This document shows, piece after piece, positions 37,205 to 46,699 of a stretch of DNA of 64,000 nucleotides. Under the pieces are notes generated by a model. The model did no database searches. It had not been told where the DNA came from and saw only the letters and a list, made by a program, of their open reading frames with translations. Position 1 is the stretch's first letter. Each line of letters starts with the position of its first letter. Position numbers and translations under genes: made by a program. The stretch covers positions 124,001-188,000 of the forward strand of contig SSFA01000019.1 in assembly GCA_008015155.1 (NCBI GenBank), given 5' to 3'. Source of the DNA: Thiothrix sp. (GTDB lineage Bacteria > Pseudomonadota > Gammaproteobacteria > Thiotrichales > Thiotrichaceae).

Positions 37205-38359
37205 ATGATAAAAATACTCGAAGTCTGTACCGCCAGTAGCCCAGCTTATGCTCTAGTATTTAAACGTGCACAAGTTTTGAACGCACGTTATCCTCAACAA
37301 CTCAAAATAGATCTGCTGTGTAGTGAGGGCAAAGAAGTCGAGCTCATGCGCCAGCAAGGTATGCAAGTTATCGTTACCGACTTACATCGTAGTCTTCACC
37401 CAGGGCGCTTAATCCAATCGTTCTTCAATTTACAAAAGGTCTTAGCGCAAGGCCAATACGATGTAGTGCATTTACATTTTGGCGTGCCTAGTCTAGTTGG
37501 GCGTTGCTTAGCCTTCGTCATGCGCAAGCCTATTTGGATTTATCAAAGTCATGGTTATAGCCTGTCGTATAATACGAGTGCTTTGGGCAAATGGACTTAT
37601 TTGGCTATCGAGCGTTTGTTAAAATGGCCAGTCAACCTAGCACTTTTCCAATCGCATGAAGACATTGCAATTGCACGCCGTCATAAGCTGTTAGATGAGG
37701 CACAAATAGAGTATTTAGGGAATGGCATTGACACTGATTACTTTTCCCCGAGCCTCACTCTTAACCCTAGCGATAAAACTATCTTTGGCATGGTGGCGCG
37801 TTTTGAAGCGATTAAAAATCATGAACTCTTGCTCGACGCTGTTAAATATCTGCGTTTGGTGAATTCTAATTTCAAAGTATTGCTGATCGGGCAGGGCGAA
37901 CTGCAGACAGAAATTGCTGCCAAAATTGCTGCTCATCAATTGCAGGACTGGATCGAAATACGCCCCTACAGCACCCATATGGCAGAGTTTTATCAAGAAA
38001 TTGATGTGGGGCTGCTGACTTCTTTCGGTGAAGGCTTACCACGCGCTCTGTTAGAACCCATGGCTTGTGCTAAACCCGTTATCGGTACCGATGTCAAAGG
38101 CAGTCGAGAAGCCATTCAAGACGCAAGTACAGGTTTTCTTGTGCCGATCAACGATCCACAAGCCTTAGCCAGCAAAATGAAGTGGCTCATGGAGCATCCA
38201 CTTGAACGGCAACAGATGGGTTTAGCAGCACGTGCCCGTGTTATAGAGCATTTCTCAGCGCAACAAGTGCTTGAGCGTTTAGGCAGTATTTATCTAGCTT
38301 GTTATGAGCACCATCGGCGCTTAGCGAAACTAGAAACCAGTTGGGATGCCTCACAATGA
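37205..38359 (+). CDS. GT4-family glycosyltransferase
   Basis: 384 aa GT-B glycosyltransferase. The C-terminal half shows the group 1 pattern: IFGMVARFEAIKNHELLLDAV, LLIGQGELQTEIAAKI, and LTSFGEGLPRALLEPMACAKPVIGTDVKGSREAI containing the E-x7-E nucleotide-sugar motif. It probably transfers a sugar onto the lipid-linked repeat at the cytoplasmic face. The stop overlaps the start of the deacetylase by four bases (ATGA). Confidence 0.88.
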   Translation: MIKILEVCTASSPAYALVFKRAQVLNARYPQQLKIDLLCSEGKEVELMRQQGMQVIVTDLHRSLHPGRLIQSFFNLQKVLAQGQYDVVHLHFGVPSLVGRCLAFVMRKPIWIYQSHGYSLSYNTSALGKWTYLAIERLLKWPVNLALFQSHEDIAIARRHKLLDEAQIEYLGNGIDTDYFSPSLTLNPSDKTIFGMVARFEAIKNHELLLDAVKYLRLVNSNFKVLLIGQGELQTEIAAKIAAHQLQDWIEIRPYSTHMAEFYQEIDVGLLTSFGEGLPRALLEPMACAKPVIGTDVKGSREAIQDASTGFLVPINDPQALASKMKWLMEHPLERQQMGLAARARVIEHFSAQQVLERLGSIYLACYEHHRRLAKLETSWDASQ

Positions 38360-39159
38360 TTTTTAGTGCTGATATTGAAGACTGGCAACAATCAGTATTT
38401 GATTTTAATCGCCCTATTTCGCAGCGGGTACTCACTAATACTTTGCGTCTACTCGATATTTTGGCTGAACATCAAGTCCAAGGCACTTTCTTCGTACAAG
38501 GTATGGTGGCTGAACGCCACCCACAGCTCATCACCGCTATTGCGCAGCAGGGACATGAGTTAGCAAGCCACGGTTATAGTCATCGTCCCTTGTATACCTT
38601 AACACCCGCCCAATTCAAAGCGGAAATCGAGCGCTCCGTGGCTCATTTAGAGCATATTAGTGGGCAAAAAGTCTTAGGGTTTCGTGCACCTACCTTTTCA
38701 GTACGCACAGCTATGTTGCCTTGGTATTGTGACACTTTGCTGCAGTTTGGTTTGCGCTATGAGTCCTCGATCATGCTTGCTCAAGTACGCAAAGTGTATG
38801 GCTTCGCTGATGACTCTGTCCTGCAAGAGATTCGTGCACGTGGCTTAGATACCTATCCTTTGTCCACCTGTACCGTATTAGGCAAATCTTTGCCTGTCAT
38901 GGGTGGTGGTTATTTTCGCATTTATCCTTATGCCTTAACACGTTGGCTTGCGCGTAAGCTCAATAAGACCGAAGCTGTATTTTATATGCATCCTCATGAA
39001 CTTGACACCCAAGAATACCAAGAGGTAGCCAAACCTGCTGGTATATCTCACGCTTGGGCCTTGCACCAATTTGCAGGGCGTGGAGGCATGGGCAAAAAAC
39101 TGCAGCAATTATTAAGCGATTATGCTTTCACCTCGTTCCAAGCTCAGTACTACCACTAA
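38356..39159 (+). CDS. Polysaccharide deacetylase (NodB domain)
   Basis: 267 aa NodB-type deacetylase. The N-terminus FSADIEDW carries the catalytic Asp pair. The metal-binding SHGYSH provides His72 and His76, and RAPTFSV is motif 3. The C-terminal part has YMHPHELD, typical of the DUF3473-bearing deacetylases found in exosortase-associated exopolysaccharide loci. ATG 38356 overlaps the previous stop as ATGA; a TTG five codons earlier is less likely. It probably deacetylates GlcNAc residues of the polymer. No signal peptide is visible. Confidence 0.86.
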   Translation: MIFSADIEDWQQSVFDFNRPISQRVLTNTLRLLDILAEHQVQGTFFVQGMVAERHPQLITAIAQQGHELASHGYSHRPLYTLTPAQFKAEIERSVAHLEHISGQKVLGFRAPTFSVRTAMLPWYCDTLLQFGLRYESSIMLAQVRKVYGFADDSVLQEIRARGLDTYPLSTCTVLGKSLPVMGGGYFRIYPYALTRWLARKLNKTEAVFYMHPHELDTQEYQEVAKPAGISHAWALHQFAGRGGMGKKLQQLLSDYAFTSFQAQYYH

Positions 39160-39180
39160 AACTATTTATAAGGTGACACT

Positions 39181-41106
39181 ATGTGCGGCATCGCAGGCTT
39201 CTTGGGCTTCAATCATTTATCTGATCCTGCCAGCACCTTAGAGCGAATGACGATTAGTCTCAAGCATCGAGGCCCTGATGCTCAGGGACTTTGGTTAGAT
39301 TCTGAGGCACAAATTGCCTTGGGTCATCGACGTTTAGCTATTGTTGATTTGTCAGCTGCTGGTCAGCAGCCCATGTACTCAGCCTGTCGGCGCTACATCT
39401 GTGTGTTCAATGGTGAAATTTACAATCATCAAATTTTACGTACTGAACTAGAACGACAACAAGCTGCACCTAAGTGGCGAGGGCACTCTGACACTGAAAC
39501 CTTGTTAGCTTGTTTTGTGCACTGGGGTGTTGAGCGCACCTTGCAAAAAACTGTAGGCATGTTTGCGATTGCACTTTGGGATCAGCAGGAACGTAGCTTC
39601 TATTTAATGCGTGATCGTATGGGTGAGAAGCCACTTTATTATGGCTGGATCGGCGCACAATTCGCGTTTGCTTCTGAACTTAAAGCCTTACGCCAACTGC
39701 CTAGTTTTCAAGCTGAGCTAGATCGCGATGCGCTGGCTAAATATATGCAATGTGCTTACGTGCCTAGCCCGAACAGCATTTACCAAAATATCTATAAATT
39801 AGAGCCTGGCTGCTTCTTAGCATTTAAGCCTTCTGAGCTCACGCATACAAGCGTACAGCCACAAGTGTGGTGGTCTAGTTTAGAGGTGGCTTTAAATGGT
39901 CAGCAGCAGTTAATCACTGATCAAACAGAAGCCTTGTATTGCTTAGAACAACAGTTAAAACTAGCTGTAAACTTACAAGCCCAGGCTGATGTGCCTTTGG
40001 GGGCTTTTCTCTCTGGCGGCATTGACTCCTCCTTAATAGTCAGTTTAATGCAGGCTCAGCATAGTCAAGCAATTCGTAGTTTTACTGTTGCCTTTGAACA
40101 AGCTGGCTTTAATGAAGCTCAACACGCGCGTGCCGTGGCAGAATATCTCGGCACCAGCCATACTGAATTTAAAGTAACTGCGCAAGACGCTTTAGAAGTC
40201 ATCCCTTTATTACCCCAACTCTATGACGAACCCTTTGCAGATACCTCAGCCTTGCCAAGTTTTTTGATCAGCCGCTGTGCTCGCCAACAAGTGACAGTAG
40301 CTTTATCCGGTGATGCGGGTGATGAATTATTTGGCGGCTACCGTAGTTATTTATTTGCTCAAAAGATTTGGACTAAGGCTGCTAGAGTACCAAGCGCTTT
40401 ACGCAAAAAACTCCTACAGGTTTTGTTGAAACTACCTATTAGCCGTTTAAATAGGCTGTTGCTCCAGTCAGATCAACAACTTGGCGAACAACTCCAGAAA
40501 ATAGCACATGCCTTGCAAGCCAGCGACTCAGTGTATGCTCTATTTCCACGCCTTTCTCAACATTGGCAGCAACCTGAATCTTTAGTGATCGGTGCGCAAA
40601 CCAGCGAGCTAGCTTGGTCTATGTCTAAACTTGCACCACATTTTAGCCAAGTCGAGTCGGCTATGATGCTCTTTGATACTTTAACTATTTTGCCAGACGA
40701 TATGCTCTGTAAAGTAGATCGAGCTGCTATGGGTGCTAGCTTAGAAACACGCGTCCCTTTTCTAGATCATCGTGTTTTTGAACTAGCTTGGCGCATTCCG
40801 CTTGAATTCAAAATTCACCAAGGTCAAGGTAAATGGCTAGTACGCCAATTGTTGTATAAATATCTACCTGAAGCCATGGTTAACCGACCCAAACAAGGTT
40901 TCAACGTACCTTTAGCCTCTTGGCTACGTACTGATCTACGTACTTGGGCTGAAGATTTATTAGATAGAAACCTCATTCGCCAGCAAGGCTATCTAAATGC
41001 TGATTTAGTACAAAACGAATGGCAAGGGTTTTTAAAAGGTGCCGCCAATCAACAGCGTTTGTGGTGCATACTCATGTTCCAAGCTTGGCTAGCCTCCCAA
41101 GTCTGA
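39181..41106 (+). CDS. asnB: Asparagine synthase-like glutamine amidotransferase
   Basis: 641 aa class II amidotransferase. Cys2 (MCGIAGFLGF) is the glutaminase nucleophile, and the synthetase domain has the ATP PP-loop SGGIDSS at 278-284. In EPS loci such proteins usually amidate a uronic acid or peptide rather than making asparagine. The last 58 bases overlap the convergent glycosyltransferase gene in opposite strand. It is preceded by 21 bases after the deacetylase. The gene symbol reflects family, not proven product. Confidence 0.87.
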   Translation: MCGIAGFLGFNHLSDPASTLERMTISLKHRGPDAQGLWLDSEAQIALGHRRLAIVDLSAAGQQPMYSACRRYICVFNGEIYNHQILRTELERQQAAPKWRGHSDTETLLACFVHWGVERTLQKTVGMFAIALWDQQERSFYLMRDRMGEKPLYYGWIGAQFAFASELKALRQLPSFQAELDRDALAKYMQCAYVPSPNSIYQNIYKLEPGCFLAFKPSELTHTSVQPQVWWSSLEVALNGQQQLITDQTEALYCLEQQLKLAVNLQAQADVPLGAFLSGGIDSSLIVSLMQAQHSQAIRSFTVAFEQAGFNEAQHARAVAEYLGTSHTEFKVTAQDALEVIPLLPQLYDEPFADTSALPSFLISRCARQQVTVALSGDAGDELFGGYRSYLFAQKIWTKAARVPSALRKKLLQVLLKLPISRLNRLLLQSDQQLGEQLQKIAHALQASDSVYALFPRLSQHWQQPESLVIGAQTSELAWSMSKLAPHFSQVESAMMLFDTLTILPDDMLCKVDRAAMGASLETRVPFLDHRVFELAWRIPLEFKIHQGQGKWLVRQLLYKYLPEAMVNRPKQGFNVPLASWLRTDLRTWAEDLLDRNLIRQQGYLNADLVQNEWQGFLKGAANQQRLWCILMFQAWLASQV

Positions 41107-42266
41107 ATTAGTTCGGCAAAGACGGCCAAATGCTGCTCCTGCATACGCTCTTGACTAAAGTGAGTTTGTATGTACTGCCAGGCTAACTCAATTTTCTGCT
41201 GTCTTTGTGCTGCTGAATAAGCTAAGACCTTCTGCCAAGCTGCAGCGAGAGCTGTACTATCACCTGCCGCCACCAACTCACCCTGTCCAGCCAAAACTAA
41301 TGGAATATCGCCTACATTAGTAGCGACACAAGGCACACCTAAAGCCATTGCTTCTACTAAAAATAAAGGTAAAGCTTCAGATCTCGAAGATAAACTGGCG
41401 ATATCAAAAGCTCGGATTAAGCGCGCTGCATCTTGGCGAATCCCTAAACAATGCACTCTCCCCTGTAAACCGAGCGCATTAATCTGCACTTGTAGCTCAG
41501 TGTTTTGTGTATCTACACCTTCCCCTACTAATACCAGATGCGCTTCACATTGCTGACTAAAACTAGCAAAAGCCAGCAACATGAGTGGCAAATCTTTCTC
41601 AGGTACTGCACGTGTTAGGCTCCCAATCAAAATTGCAGCAGGATTTAAGCCTAATTCAGCACGAACGGCTAAGCGATCAGACTCTATCTGCCCCAGATTT
41701 AAAGGCTGAACCAATACTCCATTAGGAATTAATTGCATACTGCTAGCGGGGTAGCCAATTTCTAAATAACGTTGGCGACTACGCTCTGACACCAAAATAA
41801 TTTTTTGTGGTATACCTGATAATCGGATGCTTAGCCAAAACAAGGCTCGATGCTGCCAGCGTGTATACAGATGCTTTAATGGTGTATCATGCAAACCCCA
41901 AATAAGCTTAGGCGCTGGCTTTATGCTAAGCACAGCGATTAAGACCGCGAAGAGATTAGCGTGATGTAAAAAACTGTAAATAAGCTTTATTTTCCGCTCT
42001 GCGAGTAGTTTACGTAATTCAAAAATTTTTTTAAGGATATACTGAGGCCTTTCTAGCTCAAGATAGAAAACTTCCACCCCTAAACGCGCAAAGCTCTCTT
42101 GTAACCCTTGTGTTTTTAATAAACTAATTACCAAAGTTGATTTTACTGGAAGTTGTGGGCTTTCTAACAAACCCAATAAAACCTTTTGCGCTCCACCCAT
42201 CGCTAAAGAAGTAATAATATAAGCTACACCTTCAAAATTACTTATAGAAGTATTGAAAGAGCTCAT
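41049..42266 (-). CDS. GT4-family glycosyltransferase
   Basis: 405 aa GT-B enzyme. Near the N-terminus is the acceptor-side loop SLAMGGAQKVLLGLLE (GGAE/Q motif). The donor half has IGSLTRAVPEKDLPLMLLAF and SSRSEALPLFLVEAMALGVPCVATNVGDIPLVL, the E-x7-E motif. The start ATG overlaps the preceding stop by four bases (ATGA). It is the last gene of the eight-gene minus-strand operon; its 3' end overlaps the asnB-like gene by 58 bases. Confidence 0.88.
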   Translation of the reverse strand: MSSFNTSISNFEGVAYIITSLAMGGAQKVLLGLLESPQLPVKSTLVISLLKTQGLQESFARLGVEVFYLELERPQYILKKIFELRKLLAERKIKLIYSFLHHANLFAVLIAVLSIKPAPKLIWGLHDTPLKHLYTRWQHRALFWLSIRLSGIPQKIILVSERSRQRYLEIGYPASSMQLIPNGVLVQPLNLGQIESDRLAVRAELGLNPAAILIGSLTRAVPEKDLPLMLLAFASFSQQCEAHLVLVGEGVDTQNTELQVQINALGLQGRVHCLGIRQDAARLIRAFDIASLSSRSEALPLFLVEAMALGVPCVATNVGDIPLVLAGQGELVAAGDSTALAAAWQKVLAYSAAQRQQKIELAWQYIQTHFSQERMQEQHLAVFAELIQTWEASQAWNMSMHHKRC

Positions 42267-43021
42267 AGTTTATTCATCAAATAATGCATAGCAAGCCAAC
42301 CTTTTAGGGTACATGGAGTAAAGTTGATATACTCTTTACATTCATTACCCCCAAAGCCACGTTTAAAATGATTAACTTTTTCTAGCTCAGGATCACCTGT
42401 TATGCATAAGCCACCTAAATCATAAGTTGTATAGCCTAGCCGTTTAAAATAATTGATTTCAAACCAATACAGCGCCCTGTGAACTTTGCTCAGATAATTA
42501 CGCATAGTCGAATCTTGTACATGAGCACGAAAATTCGAAACAGCATGCAGCAAACGTGCTCGCTCACCATTACAAATTAGTGCATGGAAGCACAAGTTCT
42601 CACCTGTCTTTAAACAAGTTACTTGGCTCAAAATTAATGCTTCTTGATCTGCAAAAAACCTAAGCTTGCTTTCGTTACAAGCCTCTAAATGTTTTTCTTT
42701 AGCAAAGCCATCGTAGATTTTACAAAAAGCTTGTATATCTTTATAACTAGGCTTACTAATAACCTTATAATCTAGTTCTTTAGAATCCAGGCAGGTTTTA
42801 ATTCCACGTCGATGACTTAGGCGAAAATCAGCTATAATCTTTTGCGCATCCTGAGTTAAGTCAATTATAGAGGTTACAGCTGCGGTCGTATTCTTACCCT
42901 GATTAGAAACGCAGAAATTGATTTTCAAATCGCAATCCATTTGCCCAGTATGTTCAACAGAGAAATAAACCTCTTGAATATGAATACCATATTTTTTACG
43001 CTGAAGACTGAGTGCTTTCAT
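42263..43021 (-). CDS. GNAT-like protein, FemAB-related, of the EPS operon
   Basis: 252 aa protein with a GNAT-type fold by pattern. The C-terminal YDLGGLCITGDPELEKVNHFKRGFGGNECKEYI segment resembles the end of FemAB/Acetyltransf_6 proteins. No classical GNAT acetyl-CoA P-loop is evident to me. The 5' end overlaps the flippase gene by 26 bases. It probably modifies a sugar or a nucleotide-sugar, but the reaction is unknown. A second, longer FemAB-like protein is at 36184 on the other strand. Confidence 0.6.
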   Translation of the reverse strand: MKALSLQRKKYGIHIQEVYFSVEHTGQMDCDLKINFCVSNQGKNTTAAVTSIIDLTQDAQKIIADFRLSHRRGIKTCLDSKELDYKVISKPSYKDIQAFCKIYDGFAKEKHLEACNESKLRFFADQEALILSQVTCLKTGENLCFHALICNGERARLLHAVSNFRAHVQDSTMRNYLSKVHRALYWFEINYFKRLGYTTYDLGGLCITGDPELEKVNHFKRGFGGNECKEYINFTPCTLKGWLAMHYLMNKL

Positions 43022-44441
43022 GAGACTTATGTATGCCTTTTAATAAATTTGGTAGATAAAATCTAATATTTTGCACATTAAAATAGTAGATGAAAAATGA
43101 ATACAAGATCACCCCAACCACAATACGCAGCAGTCCCACTAATACTCCATGCTCTAAAGGTAGGTATTTTAAAATTAAAAACATCAAACTAGCTGAGGCA
43201 ATAATTTTCAATAACTCACCCCATAAAACAGGCAGCTTAAAAACTCTGTCACCCAAAAACCTTCCATAAACTATACAAACTAGATAAGCTACTAGGGAAG
43301 CTAGAACCGCACCATCAATCTTATATATAGGAATTAAAACAAAATTTAAGAATACATTTAACAGTGCTGCTACACCAATGACTAAAATCGGCATATAGGT
43401 CTTTTTAGCCAATTGGAAAGCTAAAGAAGTATGAAAAAGATAAATTGCATTTAGCACTAACAATAAACCTATACTAGGTAATAAGCGTATAGACTCTGCT
43501 AAATAAGCTTCACCAATCAGTAAAGGCATAAAGTCATGGCTAACTGCCAGCAAGCCTAAATAACTGGGTAACAACAAACCGACTAGAACTAGCAGATAAT
43601 CAGCTAATTTAGACTTAGCGATAGGCTCACCTTGCTGCTCTAGACTTTGCAAAATTAAAGGGTAAGCTGCTGCATTCAGAGCACTACCGATTAAAATTAA
43701 TAACTGAAAGGGTAAGCTAAACGCGACTGCATATTGACCTGCTGCCTCAAAGCCAACTAAATAACTTAAAAGAACTCGATCAGTAGCATGGATTACTTCT
43801 AGTAGAATGAAGCTTAGACTTAAAGGTAAACCATAGCGCAGCAAAATTAGTGCTTGCGTGCTTCTCAATTTTACTGAGTATTGAAAAAAACCTTGCCAAA
43901 AATGTGGCACTACTAAAGGAACTAAAAATCCTAGGCTAGTTGCGAATAAAATACCATACCAAGAATAACCTTGCCAAACTAAAATAATAGCCAATAATGC
44001 TGTTACTACTACCCGTAAAACTTCAATTTTTAGATAGCGCTCAGCTTGTAGATTCGCTGAGTTAAGACGTTGGTAGGCCATATAAACTGCATTACTGATC
44101 ATTAATCCAGCTAAAGCCATCGACATAGGTATATCTTGAGTTAGTGAACAATAAATGCTAGTACCGAGTAAAATTAATAAACTACCAACCGCTAACACAC
44201 TTAACAGCAAGCCCATCAATTCAGCTTGCTTAAAATTCTTATCATTCCAATAGCGCAGTAAAGCCACATAAACCCAATTAAATAAGATAATGTTTATACT
44301 ATTGGCTATAACCATCAGCGTTGTATAAATGCCATACGCTTCTGGGCTAATCCAGCGCGTATACACAGCTAGTGTTAGAAAGGCTGCTAAGGCTGGTACT
44401 CCGTGAGCCAGTAGATATAAAAAGCTATGGCGAAGCTGCAT
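42996..44441 (-). CDS. Polysaccharide flippase (Wzx/RfbX-like, MOP superfamily)
   Basis: 481 aa membrane protein with about 12-14 hydrophobic helices, in the oligosaccharide flippase pattern: SFLYLLAHGVPALAAFLTLAVYTRWISPEAYGIYTTLMVI at the N-terminus and VLLSYLVGFEAAGQYAVAFSLPFQ in the second half. It would flip the lipid-linked repeat across the inner membrane. The ATG follows directly after the TAA of the upstream glycosyltransferase gene. Confidence 0.87.
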   Translation of the reverse strand: MQLRHSFLYLLAHGVPALAAFLTLAVYTRWISPEAYGIYTTLMVIANSINIILFNWVYVALLRYWNDKNFKQAELMGLLLSVLAVGSLLILLGTSIYCSLTQDIPMSMALAGLMISNAVYMAYQRLNSANLQAERYLKIEVLRVVVTALLAIILVWQGYSWYGILFATSLGFLVPLVVPHFWQGFFQYSVKLRSTQALILLRYGLPLSLSFILLEVIHATDRVLLSYLVGFEAAGQYAVAFSLPFQLLILIGSALNAAAYPLILQSLEQQGEPIAKSKLADYLLVLVGLLLPSYLGLLAVSHDFMPLLIGEAYLAESIRLLPSIGLLLVLNAIYLFHTSLAFQLAKKTYMPILVIGVAALLNVFLNFVLIPIYKIDGAVLASLVAYLVCIVYGRFLGDRVFKLPVLWGELLKIIASASLMFLILKYLPLEHGVLVGLLRIVVGVILYSFFIYYFNVQNIRFYLPNLLKGIHKSHESTQSSA

Positions 44442-45503
44442 TTAAACCGCCAACCAAGCATCGGCGACTTGGCGGATGTCATTAGCTTGCACTGAGCTAG
44501 GTGCTTGCCGAGATAAGCGTTCACGTAATTGCGGATCTGCACATAAACGCTGCATACCGCCTGCTAGCGCTAATTCATCAACTGCAACTAATAAACCATT
44601 TTCACCATCACGAATGATTTCACGTGGGCCACTTGGACAATCTGTACTCAAGACCGGACAGCCTAAACTCAAAGCTTCAATTAAAACGACTGGATAAGCC
44701 TCCGTATCACTACTCATCACTAGATACTCGGCTCGAGTCATATATTTGTATGGGTTAGACTCATAACCTAAGAGTAAAACTCGATCTTTTAAGCCATAGG
44801 CGTTAATTTGTTGTTCTAGGCTTTGCCGAAGCTCACCCTCACCTAGAATGACTAGCTGGCATTTTTCTGAAATTTTTGCTTGAGCATAAGCGTCAATTAG
44901 TCGATCAAACCGCTTTAAATGATTTAGACGCCCTACAGCTAAAATAAATGGAAGCTCAAGTGAAATATTTTCTTTAGCGCGTTGATGCACTAAATCCGTC
45001 ATCACAGGATTATAAATACGCACTACATTATCTAAGCTGAGACGATGCTCTAATTTAGTTTGCATGCTATTAGTAAGCGCTATAACTTTGTAAGCGCGCT
45101 TAAAAGCAAATTTAAGGATTCTTTCTTGGCGTTTAGTCCATGCATCTGGATCAATATGGACTGACACACAAGTTAAAGGACTGGCTAGAGCACAAGGGAG
45201 ATTAGCAGATTCTAAAAAAGAAAAAATATGCGTAAACTGTTGCTGCTTAAAAACCTTACGAAAGGTCCACACCCGCTCAGCTAGTAGTTTCAATTGGATG
45301 AGTAAATTACCTTCACGGGAAGGCATGGATAAATGTAGATGCTTAGCTGGGGTCTGCAGATAGCCAGACTTCTGTTTTTCCTCAAAAGTGATAACGGTTA
45401 CATCATGTCCACGTTGATGAAACTCTGTCGCCAAATCTGCTGCAACTTTTTCAGCACCGCCAGGCATTCCTAAATCACCAATGACAATCGCTATTTTTTT
45501 CAT
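44442..45503 (-). CDS. GT4-family glycosyltransferase
   Basis: 353 aa GT-B enzyme. The N-terminal GMPGGAEKVAADLATEFHQRGHDVTVITFE is the acceptor domain. The donor domain has FILAVGRLNHLKRFDRLIDAY, LVILGEGELRQSLEQQI and DTEAYPVVLIEALSLGCPVLSTDCPSGPREII. The start overlaps the upstream polymerase-gene stop by four bases (ATGA). It is one of four GT4-type genes in the locus and is closely similar in layout to the one at 46687. Confidence 0.88.
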   Translation of the reverse strand: MKKIAIVIGDLGMPGGAEKVAADLATEFHQRGHDVTVITFEEKQKSGYLQTPAKHLHLSMPSREGNLLIQLKLLAERVWTFRKVFKQQQFTHIFSFLESANLPCALASPLTCVSVHIDPDAWTKRQERILKFAFKRAYKVIALTNSMQTKLEHRLSLDNVVRIYNPVMTDLVHQRAKENISLELPFILAVGRLNHLKRFDRLIDAYAQAKISEKCQLVILGEGELRQSLEQQINAYGLKDRVLLLGYESNPYKYMTRAEYLVMSSDTEAYPVVLIEALSLGCPVLSTDCPSGPREIIRDGENGLLVAVDELALAGGMQRLCADPQLRERLSRQAPSSVQANDIRQVADAWLAV

Positions 45504-46699
45504 GCCAATCTCAATTGATAGACTTGAATTAAAGTTTTAGGTGCTTGCTCAAGATCAGCTCTAATAACGATAAGCAAATAGGCAAACCAAATAAACATTC
45601 GTCCATTAAGTGTCAAGGTAAATTGGCTGGCGACAGCAATCAATAACAGTGAAAGCATTAAGAATCGTTGCTCAATGGGCAATTTAAAAGCTTGTAAAAA
45701 CACTACAGCAATAACTGCTAAGTAACTTAACAAGCCCACAATACCTTGTTCAACCATAATAGCAATATAGCTATTATGCGCTGTATAATCGATGTTATAT
45801 TTATTAATAACTCGTCTAAATGAGCTTAAGCCACTACCGAAAAAAGGGGCTTCATTGATTTCTAGCCAAGCACGTGACCAAGTGATACTACGTGAACTTA
45901 AAGTACCTTGGCTTAACTCAGTTCCAGAAGAAAATAAACGATCTAAAGTTTTTTGTGGAACCATACTAGTTACACCTAAAGCAATCACCACAAATAAACT
46001 TAAACCCACTAATTTCCAGATAAATTTAGTACGCCAAAACCAAGGAATTAAACCAATAAAACCAAATAAAGCAGCAATAAACCCAGTACGTGAACCAGTA
46101 ATAAATATCCCGAACAAAACAACCGGAATGTACAGCAAACCCAAGCTGCGTAAAAGCCAAGATTTAGCTACTAACAAGAGATATAAAGCCATAGGTAAAC
46201 CTAAAGCTAACTGAACAGCTGTCTCATTTGCATCGAAACCTACAATTTCATGGCGTACTGTGGTGCTATTAGGATTATATCCTCGAACTAAGAAATAAGT
46301 TAAAACCATAGCGCCTAGTAAATAAGCTGCAAAGGCCCAATTCAACTCTTGCTCTGAACGCAAGACCTGAAATGCCAATAGAACTAGCATAAATAAATAA
46401 AGATACTCTTTGATCGATTGCTGACTATTAATAGCCAAACTAGTTTCATAATTGACTGGCATTTGAGTCCAAAGAAAGCTGAACAGCATCCACCCAATAT
46501 AAGCTGCTACGGCAATCAAAAACCAAGTAGAGCCACGCATACCATCACCACTAATAATAAGTAGCGACACCATACCAAATAATAATAAGCCAGCTATTTT
46601 TACCAAAGATAAACCAACAATAGTCCATAAGCCATCACTTGGTACTGCAAATATCAATAGCAATAAGCAAATTAACGCGAGTTTTCTTATGGCTTCCAT
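45500..46699 (-). CDS. O-antigen ligase/polymerase-like membrane protein (Wzy/WaaL)
   Basis: 399 aa membrane protein with about ten to twelve helices. The large periplasmic loop segment WSRAWLEINEAPFFGSGLSSFRRVINKYNIDYTAHNSYIAIMVEQGIVGLLSYL is the signature of the Wzy_C/O-antigen ligase family, including the H-N and E-x-G residues. I start at ATG 46699, which has GGGAGG just upstream; the ATG at 46714 lacks a site. It would polymerise the repeat units. It overlaps the upstream glycosyltransferase gene by 13 bases. Confidence 0.85.
   Translation of the reverse strand: MEAIRKLALICLLLLIFAVPSDGLWTIVGLSLVKIAGLLLFGMVSLLIISGDGMRGSTWFLIAVAAYIGWMLFSFLWTQMPVNYETSLAINSQQSIKEYLYLFMLVLLAFQVLRSEQELNWAFAAYLLGAMVLTYFLVRGYNPNSTTVRHEIVGFDANETAVQLALGLPMALYLLLVAKSWLLRSLGLLYIPVVLFGIFITGSRTGFIAALFGFIGLIPWFWRTKFIWKLVGLSLFVVIALGVTSMVPQKTLDRLFSSGTELSQGTLSSRSITWSRAWLEINEAPFFGSGLSSFRRVINKYNIDYTAHNSYIAIMVEQGIVGLLSYLAVIAVVFLQAFKLPIEQRFLMLSLLLIAVASQFTLTLNGRMFIWFAYLLIVIRADLEQAPKTLIQVYQLRLA

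Noticed and set aside
36184..41106. Complete exosortase (PEP-CTERM) system
   Set aside because: No eight-helix exosortase, no PEP-CTERM tail and no PrsK/PrsR are found in the window.
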